From Eulemur rufifrons (Eukaryota; Chordata; Mammalia; Primates; Lemuridae), in contig NC_090989.1 in NCBI RefSeq assembly GCF_041146395.1, positions 221,806,843 to 221,870,842 on the forward strand: DNA of 64,000 bases. The letters are read 5' to 3'. This document shows, one piece after another, positions 1-11,999 of the stretch. Within the stretch, counting starts at the first letter, position 1, and each line of letters begins with the position of its first letter. Under the pieces are notes generated by a model. The model was not told the DNA's origin. It did no database searches and saw only the letters and a list, made by a program, of their open reading frames with translations. Made by a program: the position numbers and the translations under genes.

Positions 1-497
1 GGGCGGCAACAAGAGAGCTTTGATTGTTTCTCTCTGAGACCTCACAATTAAAAATTGTGACTTGCTATTTGGCCATAAATGTCCTTTAAGCATGACAGTG
101 ATAAAACTATTAAGGACATTTATTCTGTGCTTTTCTTTTTCATAAGTTTCTCTGTCAGGAATGAGATCTTTCCTCTCTCAACCAATCTCCATCTGGCTAA
201 ATTCTACTGACACTTTTAAGACTCAGTCCAAGAGCTACTTCCTCCAAAAAGCCTTCTGGTATGCTAATCTAGTCTCAGTCAGATGCTTGAAGCTGCCACA
301 TGACACAGCTCCAGGGGCCACCATTTACTCCCCATCTATGCAAATGGCATGTCCTGGATGTATGTACTTCACAGCCTGAGCATACAGCAGGCTTGCATGA
401 CCTCCTTTGAGTGCCCATGGTACCTTATGCTGTCCTCCATTACAGTATTGCTTCTTTCTATTTATATTGTGTCCCCTAACACATTGGAAGTATTTTA

Positions 498-654
498 TCT
501 TAGTTTTTTCTCTTTTTTTATTTTTTATTTCAGCATATTACAGGGGTACAAATGTTTAAGTTACATATATTGCTTTTGCCCCACCCGAGTCAGAGCTCCA
601 AGCCTGTCCATCCCCCAGATGGTGCACACCACACCCATTAGGTGTGAATATTTT
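498..654 (-). mobile_element. Short L1 3' end, strepsirrhine-like
   Basis: Read on the plus strand, a T-rich tract (antisense poly(A)) is followed by sequence I recognise as the antisense 3' end of L1s in lemurs and galagos, including the segment around GAGTCAGAGCTCCAAGC. The 10-mer AAGTATTTTA occurs at 488-497 and again at 655-664, a plausible target-site duplication. Heavily 5'-truncated copy. The lineage call is from memory and decides much of the species inference. Confidence 0.7.
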
Positions 655-997
655 AAGTATTTTAGAGACAGGAATTGTGACTTAATTCCTGACCCATAGT
701 AAGTACATAGTAAAGGTTTGTTTTATTAATTTAAAAAAATGAAGCTGAATGGAACCTCTTTGTAAAATTCACACCTTGATGACAGCTCGAAAGACCTAGG
801 CTTAACCCATGTCACTACCGATCCTGAATCACAGGTTAACAGTCTAGCTTTCTCCCTGATTCTGACTCCTGATCCAAAGTACTGAGGCTTCCAGTTTGTG
901 AGAGTCTTATACACTTCACTTCTGACCCGCTTCATTCCCTGTTCCTTTATCTTGGTGTTCTCTATCTTGCTGTCACCTTGTTCATTGGCCACTGTTG

Positions 998-1080
998 CCT
1001 TATCCTTGGACTCATTCACTTTAGAGAAAGAGTACGAGAGAAGCTTTTCAAAACTCCACCACCTCTACTTTCTTCTCCTG
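998..1080 (+). repeat. Local duplication, copy A
   Basis: About 81 bases match 2124-2204 at roughly 90% identity (about eight substitutions and a 2-base gap). The shared core includes TTTTCAAAACTCCACCACCT. Sequence outside this block does not match. It could be a local duplication or two copies of an unrecognised repeat. Confidence 0.8.
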
Positions 1081-1321
1081 GGCTTCTTTCCTTTTATCTC
1101 CTATTGTGTATTTCTCATCATCCTCTTCCCCACTTGCCAATGGAAATTAGAAATTAAGCACTAGAGGATGGATTTGGATTTTTATATCACTGTATTTTTC
1201 TTCCCTACCTTCCTTCTTAATGGAAAAAAAAATCCATAGATTTAGTAATATCAATAAAGAGTCTAATCTATTTGTCTAAATGAAACAAAATAACTGATTA
1301 GAGCACTTGCCTCTATATAGG

Positions 1322-1342
1322 TTTTTTTTTTTTTTTTTTTTT
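1322..1342. repeat. Poly(T) tract, 21 bases
   Basis: Uninterrupted T21. It could be the antisense poly(A) tail of an unrecognised retroelement, but no element body was identified beside it. Confidence 0.9.
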
Positions 1343-2123
1343 GGTCCTGTCAAGACACAGTTTTCAATTGGCTTTCCTGGTCTTCCCTTGATCTGTATAC
1401 ATGCCTATGTTCTGCACATCATTTGTTGCATATAAATAACATTTACCTAAATACTTTCCCTTCCAAGGCTGCATTTCCCAATCTCCACTTCTATACAATG
1501 AATTTTGGAGGTCCTGTTTCCAGCCATTGGTGACTGGTGACTATAACGAGTACGCTTTGCAAACTGGAGGCCTGAGGGTTTGACCCTGCAAATGTGCTTT
1601 ATTTGGAAAGCACACTACTTGGAAAAAATTATTTTACAGTCAACATATGAAAATTGGAAGATTTTACACACAAAAAAGTCAGCAACAAATGATTCACTTT
1701 ATGACATAGGAAAAATCAGCTGGGGCTTAGTAACAATGACGTTATTTATACAGGTATTCACTCCCTAGTAGACCACAGTCCTTACCACTCCCTGTTTTCT
1801 CTCTTATGTGGATGTGAAATGCAAGCTGCCATTCATCTCTTTCTTACACTGTATTGTCTTATTGTAGAGAAATACTTCTTGTATCCATGGCTTTTTTAGT
1901 TATGAGAAAATGAAAGATAGCTGGACAAGGCAGTTTATTTCAAGAAAATCTAGAAGCTACCTTATTTCTTTGTGTCAGTGAACTATATTCATACATACCA
2001 AATACGAAAAAAAAAAATGTGTCTGAAACTTCACCCAGGCATCTTCACTCATTTAAGTTACTTTCTTATTTTTGTAGGCATTTAAGTTTGTGACTTTGCA
2101 AAATATAAAGAATCATATTATTA

Positions 2124-2204
2124 CCTTATCCCCCGACTCATTCTTTTTAGAGAAAGAGTACTAGAGAATCTTTTCAAAACTCCACCACCTCTAATTTCTT
2201 CCTG
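2124..2204 (+). repeat. Local duplication, copy B
   Basis: Direct-orientation partner of 998-1080, about 1.13 kb downstream. No known repeat family was recognised for either copy. Confidence 0.8.
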
Positions 2205-4480
2205 CTATTATTAACATTAGAGCAACACCCCCAGAAAGTAACTGTTGCCAGTAAAAAGTATAATCCAGGTAGGAAAAATGTCAGGGCTGAAGAAGGGTGT
2301 CAGTGACAATGGTGTTGCAAAGAATGATGAAGAGAGGCTTTGGTTTAAACTTCCAGCATCTCTAAATCACCATTCAATACCCACTGCTGTCTTATCCTTT
2401 CCACCCAAGTGGAATGCAGGGTCTGGATTCAGAGAGAACAGATGGTATAGGATCTGTCCTAATTTACTCTTTGATACTAAGAAGTACAAAAGAGTGAAAA
2501 CTAGACCACAAAGGAAGATAGCAGATAAGCTGCATATTCAGAAAGTCATTGTAGTATGTATGCCACTTTGAAACAGAAGTGTCTGGTGGCTTCAAAGCCA
2601 TGCAAACAATACCACTGAATATATAATGATATGACAATGGGTGATAGTTTTTACTTTGACTTGCTTTGCCCATTAAAGGAACATTTTTGGCAAGCCATTT
2701 TTGTATCCTCTATATAAAAATAATAACAGTTCTTCCTCTAAATGAGGTATGTCATAGTGCACTTATTTTTAGCTTCAGCAAAAACAATTCTTTAGCAGTT
2801 TGTCATAACATTACACAGCTATTGGTAATTTAACTGTATACCTAATGAAAATTACAGTTTTATTTCCTTTATTCTCCGACATTGTGCCCTCCACTTATCC
2901 AGGGAGATTTTTCAAAATTTTTCTTCTGCAGAATGCAACTAGAATGCTGTTAGATTTTTTTTTTTTTTAATTATGCTGTCATAATTCCCTCCCTAATTGG
3001 TTTATTAGGAAAGTCTGGGTAAACCTCGACTACCTTAGTAGGGAAAACCTAAAGGAAAAAAAAAAGAGCCGTAATCAACTTGTGCAATGGCTGAAGTTCT
3101 AATTGGAATCTCCACCATGAGCCTATGGTTCTCAGAATTCTGGAAGCTGCTAATTAAGTTCTAAATTAATCTTGGCATGGAGTAGAAGACTATTGAATTT
3201 AGGAATGTTGTTACTACACGGAAGAATGATATCCACAAAGAATCCAAAATGAAGTGTGTCATAGAAGAAAGAAGTGATTTTTTTTTGGTGGGGGGAGGGG
3301 TGATATTTGGGTGTTTAGTTGGTTTTATGGATGAAGCAGGTATTATTCTGGTGTAAGATCACTCTTCTGTTTTTAAAGTCTTCAGAATACAATTTTGGGA
3401 TACCAGAAGAAAATAACAATGAATTTTAACAGGTAATAATGTCTTCATATCGCAGCTAGTGGTCTTGAGAATAACCACACAAGGGAAATAAGATAAATAA
3501 ATGAGGAAACCATCTAGTTCTGGCTAACATGAATACATGTTTTTTAGAATAATCTGGATGTTGTTCTACTGGTTTTAAACCAACCACTGACTAGCCCAAA
3601 TAGTCTTTTAAACCATGATATATCACATATTTCACATGATTCAAGTTTTTAAAATATTGGCTGTCATGAATTTTTTTCCTTTTTTTTTTGCAACTCATTT
3701 TCTGTTATTTCTTTGTATGAAAATGGAACACTCAATGAAGCTCTTGAATCTCTTCTCATTTTCTTCTAACAAGATGATAAGAAGAAAGTGAAATGCTGTT
3801 GACAGTACCATGTTATTTGTTATAATGCCTTTAATCAATTCCTAGTGAATGATTCCAGGTCATGTACATGAAATTTCAATCTATCCAATTCATTATTTTA
3901 CTTTGTCACTCTCTTAAATAGTCAATTTCCAAACATTTTATTCTTGATAAGATGGCTAAATTTACTTTTATATAATCAAAGATATAATTTATTTAAGTTT
4001 TAAGCTCCACTTTTAAGCTTCTACATTGATAGTCCATTTAACTCTTAACGAACTCGATAGTTCGTTTAACTCTTTCCTTAAAAACACTGTTTTAACGAAT
4101 ATATAGACATGAAAACATTACATTTTTATTTCTTCAGCCACAGCTTTAAAACTACTGTATTGAAGGAAGGATCCAGACCATTTGGGCAAAATACCATAAC
4201 CTTCTGGTCACTCCTGCTTAAACTCCAGGGTCGTATCTGATTTGAGGTTCTCTTCCCTTCCCCCAGGAGTAAGCTCTGATCTTGGCTGCTTGGCCTTTGG
4301 TGACAGGAAGGGGATCTGGTTTCTAGATCCTCATTCCCTCTTTCTTTTTGAAGACTAGTCCCTTAGAGAGACTGGGCCTAGGTTCTCAGGAGAGAAACAG
4401 TGGAAACAGAACCTGTTATTTGACGAGGTTTCTCTGGTTCCTTCTGGTTTCATCTTAAGTTCTGCTTTGAGAATGGTCTC

Positions 4481-5300
4481 CGAGTAAATTCTTTACGTTT
4501 GAGGAAGGAGAAAGGTGGCTTTGTTCATCCTCTTTTTGGCGACCCCTGTTGCTGCCGACTCCTGCAGAAAGGGACAGCTGGTTTCCCTGGAGTCCTTCCA
4601 GAAGCCCGTGCTCCCCATCCCTTCTCGTGGTGCAATCCCTCCTCCTTTGGCTCAGCCCTTGCTCTGTCCTCCTTGCTCTTTCATATGGGGCCACAGATAC
4701 CACTGGAGTCCTCTTCTGTGTCCCTGACACCCTCTGGGAACTTGGAAGGGGCTGCCTCATTGATTTTTGTCACATATTGAACTTTTGTCTGTTTAAGACC
4801 TGCTGACACAGGCTACTCTGAAGACCTTCCTGCTGTCAGACAACTCTAGCCCCCAAATGGGTACCAGGTTCTATAGTTAGTCCCACATTCTAGGGGATAG
4901 CTGTTAACCACACCCAAGAATTGTCTCGCCATGCTCAACTCTGGCTAAAGAATCAACCAGCCAGGCTTTCTCACCAACTGCTATAAAAACGCATCTCCTT
5001 CACCTCTGAAATGCTTGTCTTTAGAAACAAACTATTCTCACCTCTCACTTCTCACTGGGGCAGTGATAAGCAACCTCTCACCACAAAGAGCGCACACCCA
5101 GGAAGTCTGGAGCTTTCCTGTAGGCTCCTTATTCTAAGGACCGAGGGAAAACAGGGCAGGGGGAAAGGTTGCTGAACAGGGGACTGGTTCTACCATCTCT
5201 TAATAGATCCCCTGAGAAGAGAAACACACCTGGTCTCATGTTGGTAGTACAATTTTGGACCCTTGCTACAATGTAAAAGGTCCCATTCAACATGCTGTTA
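4481..5300. other. Unassigned, moderately GC-rich stretch
   Basis: GC content rises between about 4500 and 4760, with overlapping open frames on both strands that resemble no known protein. A TATAAAA sits near 4983. The block could be an old LTR, but no TG...CA boundary with a target duplication was found, so no element is called. Confidence 0.4.
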
Positions 5301-5302
5301 GA

Positions 5303-5350
5303 TGTGTGTGCACGCACATGTGTGTGTTTGTGTGTGTGTGTGTACGTGTG
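5303..5350. repeat. Imperfect (TG)n microsatellite
   Basis: TG-rich tract interrupted by CACGCACA and TT. Confidence 0.9.
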
Positions 5351-5464
5351 CAATACCCTCTCTTCCATAGATTTTAAGAGATTTTGAGGCAGAAACAATG
5401 TCTTACAGCTTTTTTCTTCCCTACTAATTACCCCATAACAACAAAAATGATCACAAAAACAGCA

Positions 5465-5528
5465 ATAATAATAGCAAACACTTAAATGATGCTTATAATA
5501 TATAGGCCAAGCATTGTTCTAAAAGCTG

Positions 5529-5560
<32 letters not shown>

Positions 5561-5745
5561 AATGCACTTAATCCTCACAAACCCTATGAGGTGGTATTGT
5601 TGCTGTGATGTGCCAGCTTGTGAAAATAGGTATAGAGTGGTTAAGTAACTTGCCCAAGGTTATGCCGCTGATAAGAGGTGAATCTGGGATTTGAACCCAG
5701 GCAGCCTTGCTCTGGGGCTGGTCTATACTGATTGTCTTTATCATA
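5465..5745 (-). mobile_element. MIR SINE, antisense, near full length
   Basis: The plus strand reads like the complement of MIR: a CTTAATCCTCACAA-like block, CCTATGAGGTGGTATT, GGTTAAGTAACTTGCCCAAGG and GGGATTTGAACCCAGGCAG. A TA microsatellite has expanded inside it at 5528-5560. No coding content. Confidence 0.9.
5528..5560. repeat. (TA)n microsatellite inside MIR
   Basis: Alternating TA with one G interruption, in the part of MIR that normally reads as a short AT-rich stretch. Confidence 0.95.
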
Positions 5746-5759
5746 AACATATAGCATCA

Positions 5760-6830
5760 CTGTAACCAGGTACTGTTGGTAAAGACCATTGTTACAAGGA
5801 TAATTTGATCAGTCATACTTGGTATGTGAAAGAATACATCAAATTTTAAATGAATTTTTTTACTTAATAGAAAAATCACATTATTATTATTTATGCATGA
5901 AACTTTATCAATTATTATTGAACTCAATGAATATAAAACTTTGTGGGTTAAATATAAGCAGAAAGATCACATATGAATGAATTACATACATTAAAGTGAT
6001 TCCTTCCAAACCTAAGAGAGCAGTTTTTTAGTAACTGTCCCTGAATATATAAAACGGATTTCTAAAGGTAAGTTTAAAAAGCTCAACACATAATTGCTAT
6101 CTAGCCTTGGATACTAACTGGTACCTCTGTTTTTACTGATAGGAAAATAAAATGTAGTCAAATTTCCAATCAGAACAATGACATTCATTATTCTCACTCT
6201 GCTTCTCCTTAAAATCCCTGATTTCTTCCTAGCTTTAAATAGAGACTTTCCAGGCCCCATCCCCTCTCCCTTACACACCCCTTCTCTCTACCCTCTGTCT
6301 CCACCTCTGCCCCTCGGTCTCTGCCCACCCATTCTCCCTCCCGTGTCTCCGGGAGCAACAGCACAGGCCGTGGGATGTGCCAGCTCTCTTTGCCTGTCTT
6401 CAGGCTGTGGTGCTCCCGTGGGCTCTCACAATGACTATCTGGGGCAAACTGAACTCTCGTGACTCTGCTATTATGGAGAAGAGTGAAAACTGGTCAACTC
6501 AAACACAGCGTGAATTTTCACAAGCTTTTAAACCTTGCCCATTCAATACAAATTTCTATAAACCATTTCAAATAGTTAAAACAAACAAGTAAATTCAGTG
6601 AACTGGTTGGTGAATTAGCTTTCCACAAACTGGCTGTATATGAAGTGGTTGTCCAGCCAGCTAGTGACATGATGAATTACCTTTTAGGACATTGGCCTTG
6701 AGGCTGCCCTGGCTCCTGCCTCCCCGGTTGTACAGTTCCTCCTGCGATGCCAGGAGCTCTCTCAGCATCCTTTGTGCTTCAACTGATTAGCATCTGTCAC
6801 TTGATAGAAAGAGTCCCAACTAATACTTCT
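5760..6830. other. Unassigned DNA between MIR and L2
   Basis: AT-rich to about 6170, then a pyrimidine-rich segment (6230-6360) and unassigned sequence. Open frames at 6178-6592 are in low-complexity or unassigned sequence and show no protein family. Confidence 0.5.
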
Positions 6831-6839
6831 GAACCTGTT

Positions 6840-8260
6840 GGATTTGGACTCTCCATTGAAATTTCTCAGGCCACAGGGACCACTGACTTCCATATGGCCG
6901 AATCTAGTGGCTACGTTTCAATTCTTATATTTCTTGATAATTCTATTGCTATTTTTTCCTTGTTGACCAATCTCTGCTACTTAAAATCTTTTTATTTGGT
7001 TTTTTGAATCCTTCTTTCCAGGATCTGTGGCTTCTCTTGCTGTTACTTCTGTCACCTTTATAAATCTTTCTTCAGCCACCCCCTCCCTTTAATAGGGTCT
7101 TTTTCCGGGACTCAGCCCTTGACCCTCGGGTTGTCTTACTTACATTCTTAGATGTACTTATCCATAGCCACAGCTTCTACTCATCCCCAAATTTGTATCT
7201 CTCATTTTGGCCTTTCTACTGACCTCCAGACACATATTTAGCTCTTTGCTTTTTATCCCAGTTTGGTTATCTTGCAAGAAGTTCAAACTCATCACCATCC
7301 CTTTCCAAATCTTCCCCTTCACCATTGCCTGTCCTGGCAAATAGCACCACTGTTCACCCAGTACACCTGTGGCCTCGAGGCTGCATGTGGCCCACCAGAC
7401 CCCCGAGTGTAGCCCCTTGACTGAATCCAAACTTCACAGAACAAACCCCTGTATTAAAAGGATTGTTCTATAAAATTTGGATTCAGTCAAAGGCCACACT
7501 CAGGGATCCGGAAGGCCACATGTGGCCCCAGGCTGCAGGTTCCCTACCCCATGAGCAAACATCAGTCTTTATGGGTCTGTCTGTCTGTGTGTCTACCTCT
7601 TCTCTCCTCTTCGTCACTACTGCTCTGCCGCAGGGCAAGCCTGCATCTATCCTCATCCAAATCACCACAACTGCTCCTGACTGGTTATTTTCCTTCCAAT
7701 CTCTTCTCTTTCCATCCTGTCTTTCACACTGTGGCCTTCGAGGGAGGTTCTAAGGTGCAATTTTGGTCATGTCACCTCTTTGGGTAAAAGTTGTCCTTAG
7801 ATGTCCACTCTTCTCAGAACAAGGAGTCATCTTATTAGAATGAATAGAAGGCCCTTATAAACTGGCTCCTGCTTGCTCTCTAACATTGATTCTTTCGCTT
7901 TCTGAGATGTACCTGTCACTCAGCAATAACATTTCCTGCAGGCACTATGTCGGTTAATGCCCCCAAGCCTTTGCACCTGTTCTGTAAGGCCCGTCTGAAG
8001 CATCACCTGCCACGGGAAACCTTCTCTGTTCACCCAACCTCACGTAGTGTTTCTCTTTTGTGTTCCTGTATCATCTTGTACAAACACACTCCTCTACCTT
8101 AATGCTTATCATACCCTTCTGGAATAATCTGTTTACTTTTCTGTCTCTTACACTAAAGTCCAAATTCTACTCACTTCATCTCCCCAGAACCCAGCCCAGT
8201 ACCTAGTAGGTACTCAAAAATGTCTCCTGAATGGATGATTAATATATAAATGAATAAATG
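6840..8260 (+). mobile_element. Long L2 LINE fragment, sense
   Basis: Several L2 landmarks occur in consensus order. There is a reverse-transcriptase-coding segment near 6900-7100, a block similar to L2 around CATCACCATCCCTTTCCAAA (7276 on), GCCTTTGCACCTGTTCTGTA near 7967, CATCACCTGCCACGGGAAAC near 8000, and a tail like ACCTAGTAGGTACTCAAAAA near 8200. The frame is destroyed by many substitutions. A palindromic element at about 7372-7545 splits it. Confidence 0.8.
7372..7545. mobile_element. Palindromic MITE (non-autonomous DNA transposon) nested in L2
   Basis: Two arms of about 85 bases are inverted copies of each other. TTGACTGAATCCAAACTTCA on the left pairs with TTGGATTCAGTCAA on the right, and GCATGTGGCC pairs with GGCCACATGTGG. 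A short AT-rich centre joins them. It interrupts the surrounding L2. I recall such long-hairpin hAT-type MITEs in eutherian genomes but do not name a family. Confidence 0.8.
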
Positions 8261-9120
8261 AAATATCATAATAAATAAGACAATTAAAACACTAGTAGAG
8301 TTTTTCTCACTTAAAAATTCAAATAATTTCTCTGAATAATTCCATTTACATAATTTAAGTTCCATCCTCATATCCTCTTTCTGAATGTTTTGAGGACAGT
8401 TACATTCTTGCTAATTACGTATTTAAATTCACATTGCATGAAGCTATATATGCCATATAAATATACCCATGTTGAATAAGAATATAATAAAACACACAGT
8501 ACAAAAAAATGTGGTCTAAATGACTGAAACTATAGTGTTCTTCTCATCCTTGTCTATTGTCATGTCTGGTCCATCATCATGACAGTCAGTTATTATTACA
8601 TGACACATATGGGAACTGCAGGTTACCAGAAGGCCAGAAGTGTTGTATTTTATTGTGAACTCTTTTTTCTCTAAACCTCAATTCAGCTATTTACTTTTAA
8701 TGATATTGTTTTAAAAGATCCTCTGGCATCTGCAGTAACTCAGTAATATGAATATATTAAACTTTTTTTAGTTATTTCACTCATCTCTGCACAGCGTTTT
8801 AAATTATTAAGAATCCTCTTTTGACATAATTTTCCTGGAATGTATAATCTTTCTCAAAGTCTAAACCTTTTTCCTAAAATAACCCCACTTTTTTCTAGAG
8901 TTTGAGTGATCAGAGGTTTTTCTATTCACTGCTTCCTTAGCATGGTACCAGGTACTCAGCAGGTACATGGTAACTGTATCTTGAGTCTGTACTTTTTAAG
9001 CTATTCTTTTTAGTTATACCACATTTGGAGGAATTTTAACCTAACAAAGCCACTAATATATTCTCTGCAAAGCTGAGGGTATACTCAAGAATATAATACA
9101 CTAGAAAACAGGAAGTCAAG
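8261..9120. other. Unassigned AT-rich DNA
   Basis: No repeat family or coding signal was recognised. No open frame of interest. Confidence 0.6.
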
Positions 9121-9124
9121 TGAG

Positions 9125-9300
9125 TGTTTCTTAATCTTCTCGGGATTGGGGATCCCTGGAGAATACGATATAGGTCCTCTCGCAAGGACAATGCACATAC
9201 TCACACACTTACCAATGTTGCCTGCAAGTTCAGGCAGTCATAGATTCCCTAAGAGTGTTTCACTGGCCTTTTAGGGTCCATGGAGCTCAGGTTAGCTGTG
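9125..9300. mobile_element. hAT-like non-autonomous DNA transposon fragment
   Basis: It starts with GTGTTTCTTAATCTT and ends with GTCCATGGAGCTCAGGTTAG. The layout resembles eutherian hAT-derived elements whose ends read GTTTCTTAACCTT and GACCCCAGGTTAAGAA. Diverged; the family is not assigned. Confidence 0.55.
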
Positions 9301-9450
9301 GAGTCAGGTTTGGTGATCACTACAGTGAAGGGTATTGTGTTGGGACATGAGAGAGGACGAAGCCAAATCAGAGATAACCAAGAGATGGAGAAGGGCTTGG
9401 AATTCATGAAAGCAGTTCGGATTTCCTCCTAATGAAACATTTAAAACCTG

Positions 9451-9870
9451 TGATATGGTTTGGATGTTCAGCCCCTCCAAATCTCCTGTTTGAAATTTGA
9501 TCCCCAGTGTTGGAGGTGGGGCCTGGTGGGAGGTGTTTAGGTGATGGGTGGCAGATCCCTCATGAATGGCTGAGATAATGAGTGCCTGCCCCAAGATAAT
9601 GAGTCAGTTCTCGCTTTATTAGTTCATGCAAGAGCTCATTATTTAAAGGAGCCTAGCACCACCTCCTCCCTTTCTTTGCTCCTCCCTCTCACCTGCTCCT
9701 CCTTCACTTTCCGCCTTGACTGGAAGTTCCCTGAAGCCCTCACCAGAAGCTGATGCCAGTATGATGCTTCTTGCACACTCTGCAGAACTGTGAGCTGAAT
9801 AAACCTCTTTTCTTTATAAATCACCCAGCCTCCAGCGCTCCTTTATAGCAGTGCAAAATGGATTAATACA
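9451..9870 (+). mobile_element. Solo LTR, MSTA-like (ERVL-MaLR)
   Basis: A 420-base element begins TGATATGGTTTGGATG and ends AAATGGATTAATACA. It contains GGTGGGGCCTGGTGGGAGGT, a CT-rich section, an AATAAA polyadenylation signal near 9798 and TTTCTTTATAAATCACCCAG. The 5-base duplication ACCTG flanks it at 9446-9450 and 9871-9875, as expected of MaLR. Length and landmarks fit MSTA. No internal retroviral sequence remains, so it is a solo LTR left by recombination. It has no coding capacity; open frames across it are chance. Confidence 0.88.
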
Positions 9871-10169
9871 ACCTGTGATAACTAAATTGGAGGATATTTA
9901 CAAAACTGAGACTAATACATCAGAAAGGAAATTTTTTAATCTATTTGATGTGAAAGCTTGATATAATTTTGCCTAAGCATCAGGGGGAATATTGAGTTTC
10001 CTGAGTCACCTCTGTGCTCAGTGAAATGGCTCTAAGTAGGAAACCTCACATTTAATCAAGCTGAATAGATTTACATTGAATTGGGAGGAGTTAAGTACCA
10101 TTCTCTACAAAGGGTAGGCTCACTTATTTCTAATATTTTGTCTACCAAAACTACAGAAACACAAAATTA

Positions 10170-10480
10170 TGGCCAGTTCGATCTCATAAGTATAATAAGC
10201 TTGCCTGAAAGTGTCAGGTACTTTCCTAGGCTCTGAGAGGAATAAGCTTGAGAAGGAAATATACAAATAACTGTGGTATATGCTTTTAGTGAGGTCTAGT
10301 TATGATGGGAGAGATGACAAGAAGATTTGATTCTGCCTAGTGGAATCTAGGAAGTCCTTACAGAGGATATGGAACCTGAGCAGGCTTTGAAGACAGGTTG
10401 GATTTTTGTGGGAGTGAGATGCAGAGATTATTTTAGATAAAAATATGTTCTGAGTAAAAACATGGAGGTTAGAAAGAGCA
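10170..10480 (-). mobile_element. L2 LINE fragment, antisense
   Basis: Plus-strand blocks such as AGGTACTTTCCTAGGCTCTG and GAGCAGGCTTTGAAGACAGG match the complement of the L2 3' region, but it is diverged. It precedes a second antisense L2 piece. Confidence 0.55.
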
Positions 10481-10564
10481 AGGAAGATGATAAGTTGTGT
10501 TCTTGGGTTGGGGCAGAGATAGCATGATATGGGTAAGGAAATGTCCTATATGGCATAACTTGCT

Positions 10565-11010
10565 CTGCATTCAACAGCCAACAAATATTGAGCACTTACT
10601 GTATATAAATGGAGTAAGACAAATGATAAACATAATAGAAACAGAAACATAATAGAAAAACTATAAATCATTTTAGAAGGTGATTACGTGCTATAAAAAT
10701 AAAAGAAAAATAAAGTCTGTAAGGGGGATTGTGACTGCGAGTGCCCCCTAGGATGCAAGCTAATATTTAAATGGGGTGGATCAAGCATTATTCACTGAGA
10801 AAGTGACATTTGAGCAAGGACTTTGAAGGGGGTGAGGGAGAGAACGATTCAGATATCTTAAGGGAGAATGTTCCAGAAAATGAGTTACAAGGCTAAAGTG
10901 TGCCTGATGTGTTCAAAGGATAACATGAAGGCCAGTATAATGAGAGCCGAGTAGGAGGGAGTGGCAGGTCCAGGCAGAGGGGAAACTGGGGAGTGTGGAA
11001 GTTGGGGGTG
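10565..11010 (-). mobile_element. L2 LINE 3' region, antisense
   Basis: It reads CAACAAATATTGAGCACTTACTG, then AGTGACATTTGAGCAAGGACTTTGAA, ATGTTCCAGAAAATGAG and GTGTTCAAAGGATAACATGAAGGCCAG, in the order of antisense L2. Open frames at 10885-11168 lie partly here and are not genes. Confidence 0.75.
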
Positions 11011-11730
11011 GTGGGCTCTATGGTGTCTAATAGGAGGCTTAGGACTTTCTGATCTCTCTGCCAAGACTTTCCCCAAACACTCAATAGTTCCCCCATTTTG
11101 GTATCTCCTAGAAAACATAGAGTAAATGTTTTGCCACAGCTTCCCCGAGAAGGGATGTGGTGACTCATTTATTCATATCCCAGCAGGCAGAAGCAACATA
11201 ATCTCCATATGATTTCAAATTTTTGATTCAACCTCATAAATCTCTGAAATGGAGATGATTTTAACAGACTTCGAGTAGTAAGGAAGCAATATTTCAAGTT
11301 GTTAAATGTTCCCTGTATTGAAACATACCCGTGTTGCATTAGACATGACGGGTATGAGTTATTTTTCACTGGAAAGGGTTTTTACCCCAAAGATACTCAA
11401 AAGAAATTTTTTAGAAAAAAGGCAGGCAATTATATAATAACTTTCATAAAAACAAAAGATAAAGTTATGTGTTTGTAGGTTTTATGTTTGTTAGGATATT
11501 TTTTTAACATATGTGCATCTTATTTGGCCAAACATTGAAGTATGTATGTTTGATATATTGGATTCAACATATTGGCATTTGAGTTTCCTCTTCTAATTAA
11601 CACAGATGGTATAGCCAAACCTGATTATTCCACATGATTCTGTCTACAGCACGGATACTCAGAAACATATGCTTGTGTGTGCCCGAGTGTGTTTATGGCC
11701 CATTGTGTTCAGTATTGTTTGCACTATACT
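11010..11730. other. Unassigned AT-rich DNA
   Basis: No family or coding signal was recognised. Confidence 0.55.
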
Positions 11731-11835
11731 TTGAATTTAAAAGAAGAGTTACCTGAAATTTATAGAGGTTAAATAATTTTGCCCAAGTTGCACTGCTTAT
11801 TCATTGTGGGACTGCAATATTAGTTCATATTGCTC
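11730..11835 (-). mobile_element. MIR fragment, antisense
   Basis: TAGAGGTTAAATAATTTTGCCCAAG resembles the complement of the conserved MIR core. Confidence 0.65.
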
Positions 11836-11999
11836 AGACTCAATTTCCACTTAAATGAATTGTCATCTTCTTTTTAACTTTCTTTGATCAATATGTAACT
11901 AGAGCCTAGTAGAAGGAATAAATTGTTAATAGGTTAATAGCTATTAGGTGTTCATCTTTACTGGATATAAGATCATGGACTAATTTAGGTAGTATGGAT

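Larger units (their letters stand above)
665..4480. other. Unassigned AT-rich DNA
   Basis: Apart from the two duplicated blocks and the poly(T) tract, nothing could be assigned. A weak L2/MIR-like tail may exist near 690-725. Several open frames here are short and have no recognisable protein content. A small CpG-containing hairpin lies at 4047-4066. Confidence 0.6.

Noticed and set aside
4481..5130. Old LTR with a TATA box near 4983
   Set aside because: No terminal TG...CA with a target duplication and no family match; left as unassigned.
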